The notes under the pieces are model-generated. The model had not been told where the DNA came from. It did no database searches and saw nothing but the letters and a program-made list of their open reading frames with translations. A DNA stretch of 29,847 nt from JBKJZO01 sp046715235 (GTDB taxonomy: Bacteria > Actinomycetota > Actinomycetes > BP-191). Below are positions 8,733 to 15,166 of the stretch, piece by piece (position 1 is the stretch's first letter; each line of letters starts with the position of its first letter). The DNA lies in the NCBI GenBank assembly GCA_046715235.1, contig JBKJZO010000074.1:1-29847 (forward strand), read 5' to 3'. Position numbers and translations under genes: made by a program.

Positions 8733-8762
8733 TTGCCCGTTACGGGAGAGCTCACTTACCCT
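8733..8762 (+). promoter_or_regulatory. Probable whiB7 promoter with AT-rich WhiB7 site
   Basis: TTGCCC (8733-8738) and TACCCT (8757-8762, fits TANNNT) are 18 bases apart. The A-rich tract GAAAAAAAGATT (8722-8733) abuts the -35, which is where the AT-hook of WhiB7 binds next to sigmaA in autoregulated promoters. The predicted transcription start near 8770 gives a leader of about 350 bases before whiB7, typical of this gene. Motif match is visible; the start site is inferred. Confidence 0.7.
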
Positions 8763-8821
8763 CCGGGAACACGCGCGACATGGCTGTCGCGACCCGGCAA
8801 GCAAGCAGAGGAGGTGCCCAG

Positions 8822-9025
8822 GTGGATAACTGCGTAGCGATTTCCCCGCGCGAGTTCGTGCATGCCCACCCCGGCACCGGCACGCTCGCGGCGCTTGCCG
8901 TCTATCGCACCAGCGAAATGTCCACGATCAATGGCCTCGCCGGTGCATGGCGCGAGACGTCGCTCGTGGACGCCGTCCAGGCAAAGCGACCCCCGCAGTC
9001 TCGAAGGAGTTTGGCTCATACCTAG
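8822..9025 (+). CDS. whiB7 upstream ORF (leader peptide, 67 aa)
   Basis: GTG at 8822 follows GGAGG (8810-8814 region) at seven bases, the best ribosome-binding site in the leader. 67 codons end with TAG at 9023-9025, about 20 bases before the terminator stem. The peptide is not a recognised family. It is unremarkable until its last 20 residues, which are basic and Pro/Arg-rich (AKRPPQSRRSLAHT). The last codons overlap the left arm of a hairpin (9000-9007) that competes with the terminator, and the stop codon lies in a nested hairpin (9013-9017 with 9025-9029). In mycobacteria and Streptomyces translation of such an upstream ORF senses ribosome inhibition and controls whiB7/wblC read-through. 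Role here is by analogy plus the visible pairing. Confidence 0.75.
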   Translation: MDNCVAISPREFVHAHPGTGTLAALAVYRTSEMSTINGLAGAWRETSLVDAVQAKRPPQSRRSLAHT

Positions 9026-9046
9026 AGCCAGCGAAGCGCCTTCGAG
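9000..9046 (+). promoter_or_regulatory. whiB7 antiterminator hairpin
   Basis: CTCGAAGG (9000-9007) is perfectly complementary to CCTTCGAG (9039-9046), and a nested GGCTC/GAGCC stem (9013-9017 with 9025-9029) carries the upstream-ORF stop in its loop. The 3' arm shares bases 9045-9046, with possible further pairs to 9048, with the left arm of the terminator at 9045, so the two structures compete. A ribosome finishing the leader ORF would melt this stem and allow termination. A ribosome stalled earlier would let it form. Pairing is seen; function is inferred. Confidence 0.6.
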
Positions 9047-9085
9047 GCCGCGGACCCCCACAAGGGAACCGCGGCCTTTTTGTTT
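9045..9085 (+). terminator. whiB7 leader attenuator (intrinsic terminator)
   Basis: Perfect nine-bp stem AGGCCGCGG (9045-9053) with CCGCGGCCT (9069-9077), a 15-base loop and a T-run TTTTTGTTT. This is one of the few classical intrinsic terminators in the window, and it lies upstream of a gene (whiB7, 9119) rather than after one. That marks it as an attenuator. Confidence 0.9.
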
Positions 9086-9118
9086 CATCCGAGTTCGAAC
9101 CACGAGGAGGTGACCACA

Positions 9119-9382
9119 GTGCTTCTCTCCCAGCTCGACCACACGGCAGTCGAACTTCCGTGCTGGGCCGAGGACCCCGAGTTGTTTTTCGCCGAATCCC
9201 CGGCAGACGTCGAGGCGGCGAAGGCCGTCTGCGTGGGCTGTCCGATTCGGCTCGAGTGCCTTGCCAGCGCACTCGACCGGCGCGAGCCGTGGGGCGTCTG
9301 GGGTGGCGAGCTCGTCCTGAACGGCACTGTCGTCGCCCGTAAGCGGCCGCGTGGTCGCCCTCGTAAGGAGGTTGCCGCATGA
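9119..9382 (+). CDS. whiB7: WhiB7, Fe-S transcriptional regulator of antibiotic resistance
   Basis: 87 residues. The Wbl cluster ligands are C15, C38, C41 and C47 (C-x22-CVGC-x5-C). The turn EPWGVWGGE (56-64), specific for the WhiB7/WblC class, contacts the primary sigma factor. The C-terminal AT-hook RGRPR (78-82) sits in a basic tail and binds AT-rich DNA next to -35 elements. GTG at 9119 is used because GAGGAGG (9104-9110) stands eight bases before it; the in-frame GTG at 9110 overlaps that site. WhiB7 activates intrinsic resistance genes and itself. Regulation here is visible as a long leader with upstream ORF, competing hairpins and terminator. It follows uvrD2 as in mycobacteria, and its TGA overlaps the next gene's ATG. 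Confidence 0.96.
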   Translation: MLLSQLDHTAVELPCWAEDPELFFAESPADVEAAKAVCVGCPIRLECLASALDRREPWGVWGGELVLNGTVVARKRPRGRPRKEVAA

Positions 9383-9648
9383 GCGGACCCGCTGGTGGGC
9401 CAACGCCCGCCGATACGACCGTCGACACGGCCGCGCGTCAGCGTGTCCGCAACCAGTGGCCACGAAGCGACAGGACACCTGTGATGAACCTTCTGTTGGA
9501 AGATCTCGCTCACGAGCGGATCGCCCAGCGCCGGCGTGAGGCCGATGAAATGCGCCTCGCGCGCACGGCTCTCACCGCCCGGCGCGCCAAGCGCAGCACG
9601 GCGCGAGCCGCCCTGCGCACCAGGGTGCGCGGCCTCGCCGGCCGCTGA
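9379..9648 (+). CDS. Small basic hypothetical protein coupled to whiB7
   Basis: 89 residues from ATG at 9379, which overlaps the whiB7 stop in an ATGA junction. A shorter 54-residue form from ATG at 9484 (NLLLEDLAHERIAQRRREAD) is possible, with only a weak AGGA ahead of it. The first 35 residues look unstructured (Pro/Thr/Ala). The remainder is predicted to be helical and strongly Arg/Ala-rich, ending in TRVRGLAGR, so nucleic-acid or membrane-surface contact is conceivable. No family recognised. Coupling to whiB7 and a terminator directly behind it (9657-9691) make it the last gene of the whiB7 transcript. It would therefore be induced by ribosome-targeting drugs (inference). Confidence 0.55.
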   Translation: MSGPAGGPTPADTTVDTAARQRVRNQWPRSDRTPVMNLLLEDLAHERIAQRRREADEMRLARTALTARRAKRSTARAALRTRVRGLAGR

Positions 9649-9656
9649 ACCCGCCT

Positions 9657-9691
9657 CGACCGCCCCGGTTCCACAAGAGCCGGGGCGGTCG
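9657..9691 (+). terminator. Terminator of the whiB7 operon
   Basis: Perfect 12-bp stem CGACCGCCCCGG (9657-9668) with CCGGGGCGGTCG (9680-9691) and an 11-base loop, starting nine bases after the stop of the small basic protein. Only a short T-poor tail (CTTGT) follows, as is common in high-GC actinobacteria. Confidence 0.8.
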
Positions 9692-9737
9692 CTTGTCCGG
9701 GGTGCCTCATGGCAGAGTCGCAGGTCGGAGGCCGCAA

Positions 9738-9911
9738 ATGGGTATGCACGAGCCGGCGTACTGCGCGGTGTGCGGCAAGCTCGCGGTCGACGGCGTGCCG
9801 CCCACCTGGTCGATGCAGCACGCCGAGCGGGGGCTGCAGATGCTCTGCGATGACTGCACCCGCGACAACATCCGCTCGATCGAAGGCCGGCTCGGCGAAG
9901 CCTGGTGGTGA
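9738..9911 (+). CDS. Small zinc-ribbon-like protein, 57 aa
   Basis: ATG at 9738 has GGAGG six bases upstream; longer in-frame starts reach back toward the terminator and are less likely. The product carries two Cys pairs, CAVC (residues 9-12) and CDDC (residues 38-41), probably one zinc site. A helix follows and the protein ends in SIEGRLGEAWW. Small proteins with this architecture and a C-terminal WW are, to my recollection, widespread in actinobacteria and unnamed. The gene converges with the ABC1 kinase with five bases between stop codons. Function unknown. Confidence 0.75.
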   Translation: MGMHEPAYCAVCGKLAVDGVPPTWSMQHAERGLQMLCDDCTRDNIRSIEGRLGEAWW

Positions 9912-9916
9912 GCGGG

Positions 9917-11311
9917 CTACTCGGCCGGTTCGGCGGGCTTCTTGGCCGGCTTCTTCCGGGCCCGCTTCGCCGGCGCCCGTTTGACCGGAACCTGCGCGAA
10001 GCCAGGCGCCCAGCGCACCATCTCGTCGCGGAACCTGCCGGTGCTGCCGAGCTGTGAGAGCACCCCGATCGCGCCCATCGTCACGCGGTGGATCAGCAGG
10101 TACGACGGCGGCAGGTTGAGCTGACGGCCCAGCTGTGACACCGGCGAGCGCGGGTCGCTCACCCGCGCCGCCTGGCCGCGCAGCCAAGCCCGGCTGAACG
10201 TGAACTCGTCAGACGCGATCGGCTCGATCATCGGGCGCACGTAGTCGAGGACGGCGTCGGGGTCGACCTCGATGTTGGGCCGGACGAACCCCTCCGCGCG
10301 CAGGCCGTCGAGCACCTGCTGCGCCTCGCCGGCAAGAGCGAGCCTGGCCATCCGTCCGATCGGTTCCGGCAGCTCGCCCTGGATCCTCGCGACGGCACCG
10401 AAGTCGATGACACCGAGCCTGCCGTCGGGCATCAGCCGGAAGTTTCCCGGGTGTGGATCCGCGTGCATCAGCCCGACGCGGGACGGCGACGAGTAGAGAA
10501 AGCGCACGAACAAGACGCCGAACCGGTCGCGCGTCGGCTGATCGCCTGACCGGATGATCTCTGACAGCGGGGTGCCGTCGATCCACTCGGTGACGAGCAC
10601 TTGCTCGCTGACCGCGACTACGTCGGGCACGCAGACGTCGCGGTCGCCGGCGTACGCGCGGGCGAACGCTGCCTGCGATTCGCCCTCGAGCACGTAGTCG
10701 AGTTCCTCAGTGATACGCGCCTTGAGTTCGGCGATGAGCGGTTTGACGTCGAGGCCGGGCGACACCGTGGCGAACAGCCGGGCGACCCGGGCCAGCTGGT
10801 TGAGGTCGGCGAGCAGCGCGTGTCCCGCACCCGGGTATTGCACCTTGACCGCGACCTGCCGCCCGTCGTTCCACACGGCCTGGTGCACCTGGCCGATGCT
10901 GGCCGCGGCGGCCGGCCGGTCCTCGAACGACCGGAAGCGCTCGCGCCAGTCGGAGCCGAGAGACTCGTCGAGCACCTGGTGCACCGTGGCCGCGGGCAGG
11001 GGTGGAGCCGCCTCCTGCAGCTTGGTGAGCGCCGCGCGGTAGGGCCCGGCGAGGTCTTCGGGCAGGGCGGCTTCGAAGATGCTCAGCGCCTGCCCGAACT
11101 TCATGGCGCCGCCTTTGAGCTCGCCCAGAACCTTGAAGATCTGGGCGGCTGTGCGCGCCTGCAGCTCCGAGGCGACGAGTTCTGCGGGCCGACCACCGAC
11201 CCGGCGGCCCAGGCCCCATGCCGCGCGGCCGGCGATCCCCAGCGGCAGCGAGGCCAGCTTCGCCGTGCGCGTCACGGCGCGGCGGGGGATCTGCGACATG
11301 CCGTTAACCAT
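9917..11311 (-). CDS. ABC1/AarF/UbiB family atypical kinase
   Basis: 464 residues from ATG at 11311; ATG at 11299 (residue 5) is equally possible because no ribosome-binding site is clear, which fits translational coupling to the ThiF-like gene ending six bases upstream. Family signatures: KxGQ motif KFGQ (71-74) that covers the active site, Ala-rich loop AAAASIGQVH (134-143) replacing the P-loop, VAVKVQYP with the lysine at 156, HADPHPGNF (catalytic loop) and VIDFGA (metal-binding D). The last ~20 residues are Lys/Ala/Pro-rich. UbiB-type proteins support isoprenoid-quinone synthesis, but the actinobacterial member next to whiB7 (Rv3197 in M. tuberculosis, from memory) has been linked to macrolide tolerance and ATPase activity. 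Substrate unknown; the pairing with an E1-like gene is the main clue. Confidence 0.92.
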   Translation of the reverse strand: MVNGMSQIPRRAVTRTAKLASLPLGIAGRAAWGLGRRVGGRPAELVASELQARTAAQIFKVLGELKGGAMKFGQALSIFEAALPEDLAGPYRAALTKLQEAAPPLPAATVHQVLDESLGSDWRERFRSFEDRPAAAASIGQVHQAVWNDGRQVAVKVQYPGAGHALLADLNQLARVARLFATVSPGLDVKPLIAELKARITEELDYVLEGESQAAFARAYAGDRDVCVPDVVAVSEQVLVTEWIDGTPLSEIIRSGDQPTRDRFGVLFVRFLYSSPSRVGLMHADPHPGNFRLMPDGRLGVIDFGAVARIQGELPEPIGRMARLALAGEAQQVLDGLRAEGFVRPNIEVDPDAVLDYVRPMIEPIASDEFTFSRAWLRGQAARVSDPRSPVSQLGRQLNLPPSYLLIHRVTMGAIGVLSQLGSTGRFRDEMVRWAPGFAQVPVKRAPAKRARKKPAKKPAEPAE

Positions 11312-11317
11312 GACACG

Positions 11318-12394
11318 TCAGCCCGACAACGACGCAGCACTTGCCGTGCAACCACAGTCCGGATGGATGCGCCAAGCACGCCGGTGCATCTGCCAGTCGG
11401 GCAGGCCGATCTCGAGAGTGGCGCCGAGCACACCGGCGCATCGCCCCGCGAGATGGTCGTGCAACTGCCCTGCGGTCACGGCCGCGATCGCGGTGGCGAG
11501 CTCGACGCCGCACGCGGTGATCGAGCTCGACCGCGGGGAGCTCAGCTGAGCGGCGATCAGTGGCCACGCCGGATCGCGGTCCGTGCGGAACAGATCGTGG
11601 CAGCGGGCACACGAGGTGCGGCCCGGAAGCACGAGCGGGCCGACGATTCCTCGGGTTTCGCGAACGCCGCTGATCACGTACGGCGCGCGCGTGGCGATCA
11701 GCGCGGCCTCGACCGCGGGCGCGGGTCCGCAGTAGACGTCGGGCGCGAGCACCACGGCCGACGCGCCGGCGTACAGCGATGGATCGTCGGGACCTAGCTT
11801 CGACGCGCGGACCCCCTTGAGCCCGCGACGAGCGGCGCCTGCTGCGGTGGCGAACGCGCGGGTCCGGCTGTCGCGAGGTGGCGCGAAGCCTGCTGGTCCG
11901 CCGTCCCAGGCCTCTGCGGGTCGCGCATCGCACACGGTGACCTCGCTCGCGCCGGCGGCCGCCAGCAGGAGGCTGACCGCGGAGCCCACCCGCCCCGCAC
12001 CGACGACGACTATCCGTGCGGCATGCATGCGGGAGAGCGCGGCGCTGGCAGCTCCCGGCTGCGGCGCGAGCAGTGACTCGTTCGCGAAATCGCGGCGGAG
12101 CCGGTCGAGCTCGTCGACCGGGATTCCGTCAGGGACGCGGGCCGCGTCGTCGAGGAGTCCGCGCTGTAGCAGCGTGTCGAGCAAGGTCGCCGTATCGGCC
12201 GGATCGCAGCCGCGCTCAAGCGCTTCGTCGAGTACGGCGTACCACTCGCGTGACCCGTCGAGCAGGTCGAGCACCGTCGCCACGGCCTCGGAAACGCCAT
12301 CGAGGACGACGCCGTGCGGAGGTTCGAGGCCCAGCTGCACGCAGGATGCGTCGCGCCAGAGCCGGACCAGCGCGGGCTTGAGGACTGGACGCAT
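11318..12394 (-). CDS. ThiF/E1-like protein of the TOMM leader-binding type
   Basis: 358 residues from ATG at 12394, which has GAGG six bases upstream. The N-terminal ~110 residues (RLWRDASCVQLGLEPPHGVVLDG, VLDLLDGS, LLDTLLQRGLLDD) resemble the winged-helix RiPP-recognition or 'TOMM precursor leader-binding' region. Residues 125-345 are a Rossmann E1/ThiF fold with RIVVVGAGRVGS (127-137) and TVCDARPAEAWD. Zinc ligands are present as CARC (262-265) and CGC (347-349). No catalytic adenylate-transfer Cys is obvious. No cyclodehydratase YcaO, dehydrogenase or precursor peptide gene was found nearby, so this is an orphan, as in mycobacteria. Six bases separate it from the ABC1 kinase. Function unknown; family call good. 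Confidence 0.8.
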   Translation of the reverse strand: MRPVLKPALVRLWRDASCVQLGLEPPHGVVLDGVSEAVATVLDLLDGSREWYAVLDEALERGCDPADTATLLDTLLQRGLLDDAARVPDGIPVDELDRLRRDFANESLLAPQPGAASAALSRMHAARIVVVGAGRVGSAVSLLLAAAGASEVTVCDARPAEAWDGGPAGFAPPRDSRTRAFATAAGAARRGLKGVRASKLGPDDPSLYAGASAVVLAPDVYCGPAPAVEAALIATRAPYVISGVRETRGIVGPLVLPGRTSCARCHDLFRTDRDPAWPLIAAQLSSPRSSSITACGVELATAIAAVTAGQLHDHLAGRCAGVLGATLEIGLPDWQMHRRAWRIHPDCGCTASAASLSG

Positions 12395-12483
12395 GCGACA
12401 CCTCGCGGGACGACGACTGGGCGGCAGCCTGTCACCGGGGCGAGCAGCGGGTCCGTGCGGGTCCACACAAGGGCGGACATGCA

Positions 12484-12512
12484 GAACGGCGCACGCATCG
12501 CGTACGCCGTTC
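12484..12512 (-). terminator. Hairpin behind the DUF5679 gene
   Basis: 13-bp inverted repeat with one mismatch (12484-12496 with 12500-12512) around a three-base loop. A second hairpin of seven bp (12524-12530 with 12536-12542, loop of five) lies between it and the stop at 12557. Together they fill the 162-base gap between the DUF5679 and ThiF-like genes. No T-run, so termination or a leader structure for the ThiF-like mRNA are both possible. Confidence 0.5.
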
Positions 12513-12556
12513 TCCACACTTCTCGCCGGGACGCACCCGGCGACGTCTTAGGGGTG

Positions 12557-12709
12557 CTAAGCCTTGCCGAGGATGCGGTTCATCTTGGTGCCGCATACGG
12601 GGCAGGTGCCCTTGGCCATCCGCCGGCCGTTCTCGCTCGTCGAGACCTCGCCGTCGAATTCGCGCTTCTCCTTGCACTTCACGCAGTAGCCCTCGTATTT
12701 GTCGGCCAC
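12557..12709 (-). CDS. DUF5679 family zinc-ribbon protein, 50 aa
   Basis: Translation of the minus strand from GTG at 12709 gives 50 residues beginning MADKYEGYCVKCKEKREF. It contains YCVKC (C9, C12) and TCPVCGTKMNRILGK (C36, C39), one predicted zinc site, and EVSTSENGRR between the pairs. This is the small actinobacterial family I know as DUF5679. A perfect AGGAGG (12716-12721) stands six bases before GTG and settles the start. It is highly charged and cytoplasmic, and the function is unknown. A hairpin follows the stop on the same strand. Confidence 0.9.
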   Translation of the reverse strand: MADKYEGYCVKCKEKREFDGEVSTSENGRRMAKGTCPVCGTKMNRILGKA

Positions 12710-12765
12710 GTTCTTCCTCCTAGGTCTCCTGCAGTCCTGAGCACGAGCCTAGCGGTGTTGAGCGC

Positions 12766-12787
12766 AAAAGCCGCGCATCGGCGCGGC
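12766..12787 (-). terminator. Intrinsic terminator of the histidine kinase gene
   Basis: On the minus strand a seven-bp stem GCCGCGC/GCGCGGC (12781-12787 with 12770-12776), a CGAT loop and then TTTT (12769-12766), about 60 bases past the kinase stop codon. It separates the kinase transcript from the DUF5679 gene. Confidence 0.7.
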
Positions 12788-12844
12788 GCGCCGACTCCGT
12801 ACGGTAGTGAGCTCTAACGCAGTGTGTTCGGTGATCTCGGCGGC

Positions 12845-15160
12845 TCAGGCGGTTCGGGACATCACCGGCTGCTGCGGTACGGCGTCCGGCGCCGGCACTC
12901 GGGCTGCACCCGGCAACCGGAGCGTGAAGGTCGACCCGACGCCGAGCGTCGAGCTGACCGCGATGTCCCCGTTCATCGCCGCGGCCAGCTGACGCGCGAT
13001 GAACAGGCCCAGCCCGGTGCCGCTCGTCGTCATCCGCAGCGGGTCCTCCACCCGGTGGAACTTCTCGAAGATCCGCTCGAGCTGGTCGGCCGGGATGCCG
13101 CGGCCGCTGTCGGTCACGCTTACGAGCCCCGCGCCCTCGGCGTCCGACTCGACTCGAACGACGATCGATGACTTCTCCGCTGAGTACTTGATCGCGTTCG
13201 AGACCAGGTTGCTGATGATCTGGACCGCGCGGGTCGAGTCGCACGAGACGGCGACCGGTCCCTGCGGCACATCGACAGTCAGCCGCTGGACGGCGTCGCC
13301 CATGTCGCCGCACGCCAGCGTGGCAAGCGCGGCCAGGTCCGCGGACTCGAGCGTGACGCTCTGCCGTGGCGCCTGCGGCGAGGTCATCCGCGAAGCGAGC
13401 AGCAGGTCCTCTACCAGCCGGCCGAGGTGGGTCACCCGGTCCGCGATGATGTCGAGGCATTCGCTGCGCTTCTCCGGAGTCATCCGGTCGCCGCGCTTTC
13501 GGAGCAGGTCGGTGTAGCCCTTGATCGGTGTCATCGGGGTGCGCAGCTCGTGCGACACCGTCGCGATGAAGTCGGCCTTGAGCCGATCGACCTGGCGCTC
13601 GCGGGTGATGTCGTGCGCGATGATCACGTCTCGGGTGAGCGTAGGCCCGTCGAACATCGCCGCATGGGCGCAGCGCAGCCACCGTTGCTCGCCGTCCGCG
13701 CGTACGACGCCGAGTTCGACCGTCGACCGCGGCTGTTCCGGTGTCAGCTCGGCGAGCGCGCCGGCCGGGTCGACGGCGACGCCCTCGGGGTCGACCGTCG
13801 TCAGGAGCCGGCCGAGCGCCTGACCGTCGGCCGTCTCGGCCGCTACCCCGGTCAGCGCCGCTATCGCTGGGTTCCAGACGAGCACTTGGCCGTCGCCGTC
13901 GAGAACGAGAATGCCGTCCGACGAGTGGTCGACGACCGCCTTCAGCTTCGAGGTCTCCTCGACCAGGCGGTCGAGGTGCTCCGCGCCGCGAAGTGCAATG
14001 CCGAGCGCGCTGGCGAGCGGCGTCAGCAACGTGATGTCGCCGGGGGAGAGCTCGGACTTGTCGTGGGTCGCCAGGACCAGCACTCCGATGCGCGAGCCCT
14101 CGGCTTCGAGTCCGGCCAGCAGGCAGCGCTTCCATCCATCAGGCAAATCGCTGTCGAGGAACGACGCACCGCTGCCCGAGCCGCGGTGCAACAACGCTAC
14201 GTCGGCTGTCGACGCCTGCCGGGTGATGGTGTCGTCGCCGTCGTTCTCGACGACGATCGGCCACGGGTCGTACGGCGCCGCGAGCACCGCGAGTGCGACG
14301 TCCGCGTGGAAGGCGGCGCGCATGATGCCGAGGTACGACGTCAGCAACTCGTCGGCGTCCAGCCGTCGGGCGAGCCGCGAGGACAGATCGAGCAGGAGGG
14401 TTGAGCGCTCGCGCTCCGTCTGCTCCTGCGCGGCGGCGCGGTAGGCGTAGGTGAGCGCGACGGCCGGGAGCGCGGTGAAGGGCAGGAGGTACGGCGCGCT
14501 GGAGGCAACCGCCACCGCCACCGCGCCTACCGCGACGTTGCCGATCGCCATGAAGGCCGACAGGCGCATGCCTTCGCGGACGACCGTCATCGGCGGCACG
14601 CCCTCGACGACCGCAAGCACGCGGGCGAGGAGCACGAGGTTGACCGCGGCGAAGCCCAGTGTGCCGAGCGTCAGGCCGGCGACCGAGCGGGCGCCGAACT
14701 GCTCACTGCTGCCGGCGACGACGTGGTAGGTGCCGACCAGAACGGCGGTCGCCACGGCGTACGTGCCGATGTTGAACGCGGCCTTGATGGGCGGGCGGCG
14801 CTGCGCAATGGACGCGAGCGTGAGCGCGATTGCCGGCACGGCGATCGCCTGCCATGGCGAGAGCAGCAGCACGTTCACGACGACCGCTGCCTCGAACAAT
14901 GTGAGGTCTTCGCTGGAGTTGCCGTGCCGTAGCCGCACGGAGGTCAGCTCACCGGCAATGGTCAGCGCGACAAACGCGAGCGGCGCCCACCAGGGGAGGT
15001 CGGTCCGAGGAGCGTCCAGCACAACGACGACGATCGCCGTGGCGGCGATGCCGAGCACGTCGACAGCGACGACGACCCGCGTTATCGGCGAAAGCCTGCG
15101 GAAGCGCGAGCCGGCCCCGTGGTTAACGGGGCCGGTCGCTTCATCGCGCTGTCGGGACAC
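12845..15160 (-). CDS. Membrane GAF-PAS sensor histidine kinase
   Basis: 771 residues from GTG at 15160, six bases after the subtilase stop. The start is not well supported because no good ribosome-binding site is visible, but no better in-frame start precedes the first membrane helix. Layout: six to eight transmembrane helices (about residues 28-240) resembling MASE-type integral sensors, a GAF domain (about 255-395), a PAS domain (about 400-520), HisKA (about 525-595) with phospho-acceptor H537 in VSHELRTP, and HATPase_c (about 635-750). The latter has an N box (NLVSNAIKYS), G1 (DSGRGI), F box (FEKFHR) and G2 (GTGLGL), all complete. No response regulator is adjacent, so it is an orphan. The perfect hairpin 15111-15135 lies in codons 9-17. 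It probably shares a transcript with the secreted protease upstream, and a T-tailed terminator follows. Confidence 0.92.
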   Translation of the reverse strand: MSRQRDEATGPVNHGAGSRFRRLSPITRVVVAVDVLGIAATAIVVVVLDAPRTDLPWWAPLAFVALTIAGELTSVRLRHGNSSEDLTLFEAAVVVNVLLLSPWQAIAVPAIALTLASIAQRRPPIKAAFNIGTYAVATAVLVGTYHVVAGSSEQFGARSVAGLTLGTLGFAAVNLVLLARVLAVVEGVPPMTVVREGMRLSAFMAIGNVAVGAVAVAVASSAPYLLPFTALPAVALTYAYRAAAQEQTERERSTLLLDLSSRLARRLDADELLTSYLGIMRAAFHADVALAVLAAPYDPWPIVVENDGDDTITRQASTADVALLHRGSGSGASFLDSDLPDGWKRCLLAGLEAEGSRIGVLVLATHDKSELSPGDITLLTPLASALGIALRGAEHLDRLVEETSKLKAVVDHSSDGILVLDGDGQVLVWNPAIAALTGVAAETADGQALGRLLTTVDPEGVAVDPAGALAELTPEQPRSTVELGVVRADGEQRWLRCAHAAMFDGPTLTRDVIIAHDITRERQVDRLKADFIATVSHELRTPMTPIKGYTDLLRKRGDRMTPEKRSECLDIIADRVTHLGRLVEDLLLASRMTSPQAPRQSVTLESADLAALATLACGDMGDAVQRLTVDVPQGPVAVSCDSTRAVQIISNLVSNAIKYSAEKSSIVVRVESDAEGAGLVSVTDSGRGIPADQLERIFEKFHRVEDPLRMTTSGTGLGLFIARQLAAAMNGDIAVSSTLGVGSTFTLRLPGAARVPAPDAVPQQPVMSRTA
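15111..15135 (-). promoter_or_regulatory. Perfect 10-bp hairpin at the start of the kinase gene
   Basis: CCGGCCCCGT (15111-15120) and ACGGGGCCGG (15126-15135) pair perfectly around a five-base loop. The element lies 26-50 bases inside the proposed kinase gene and about 30 bases after the protease stop. It may limit read-through or kinase translation, making protease output exceed kinase output. There is no T-run. Function inferred. Confidence 0.5.
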
Positions 15161-15166
15161 TGCAGG

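Noticed and set aside
9510..10187. 225-codon minus ORF over the whiB7-operon terminator and ABC1 kinase end
   Set aside because: Crosses a perfect terminator and two well-supported small genes; Ala/Arg-rich shadow.
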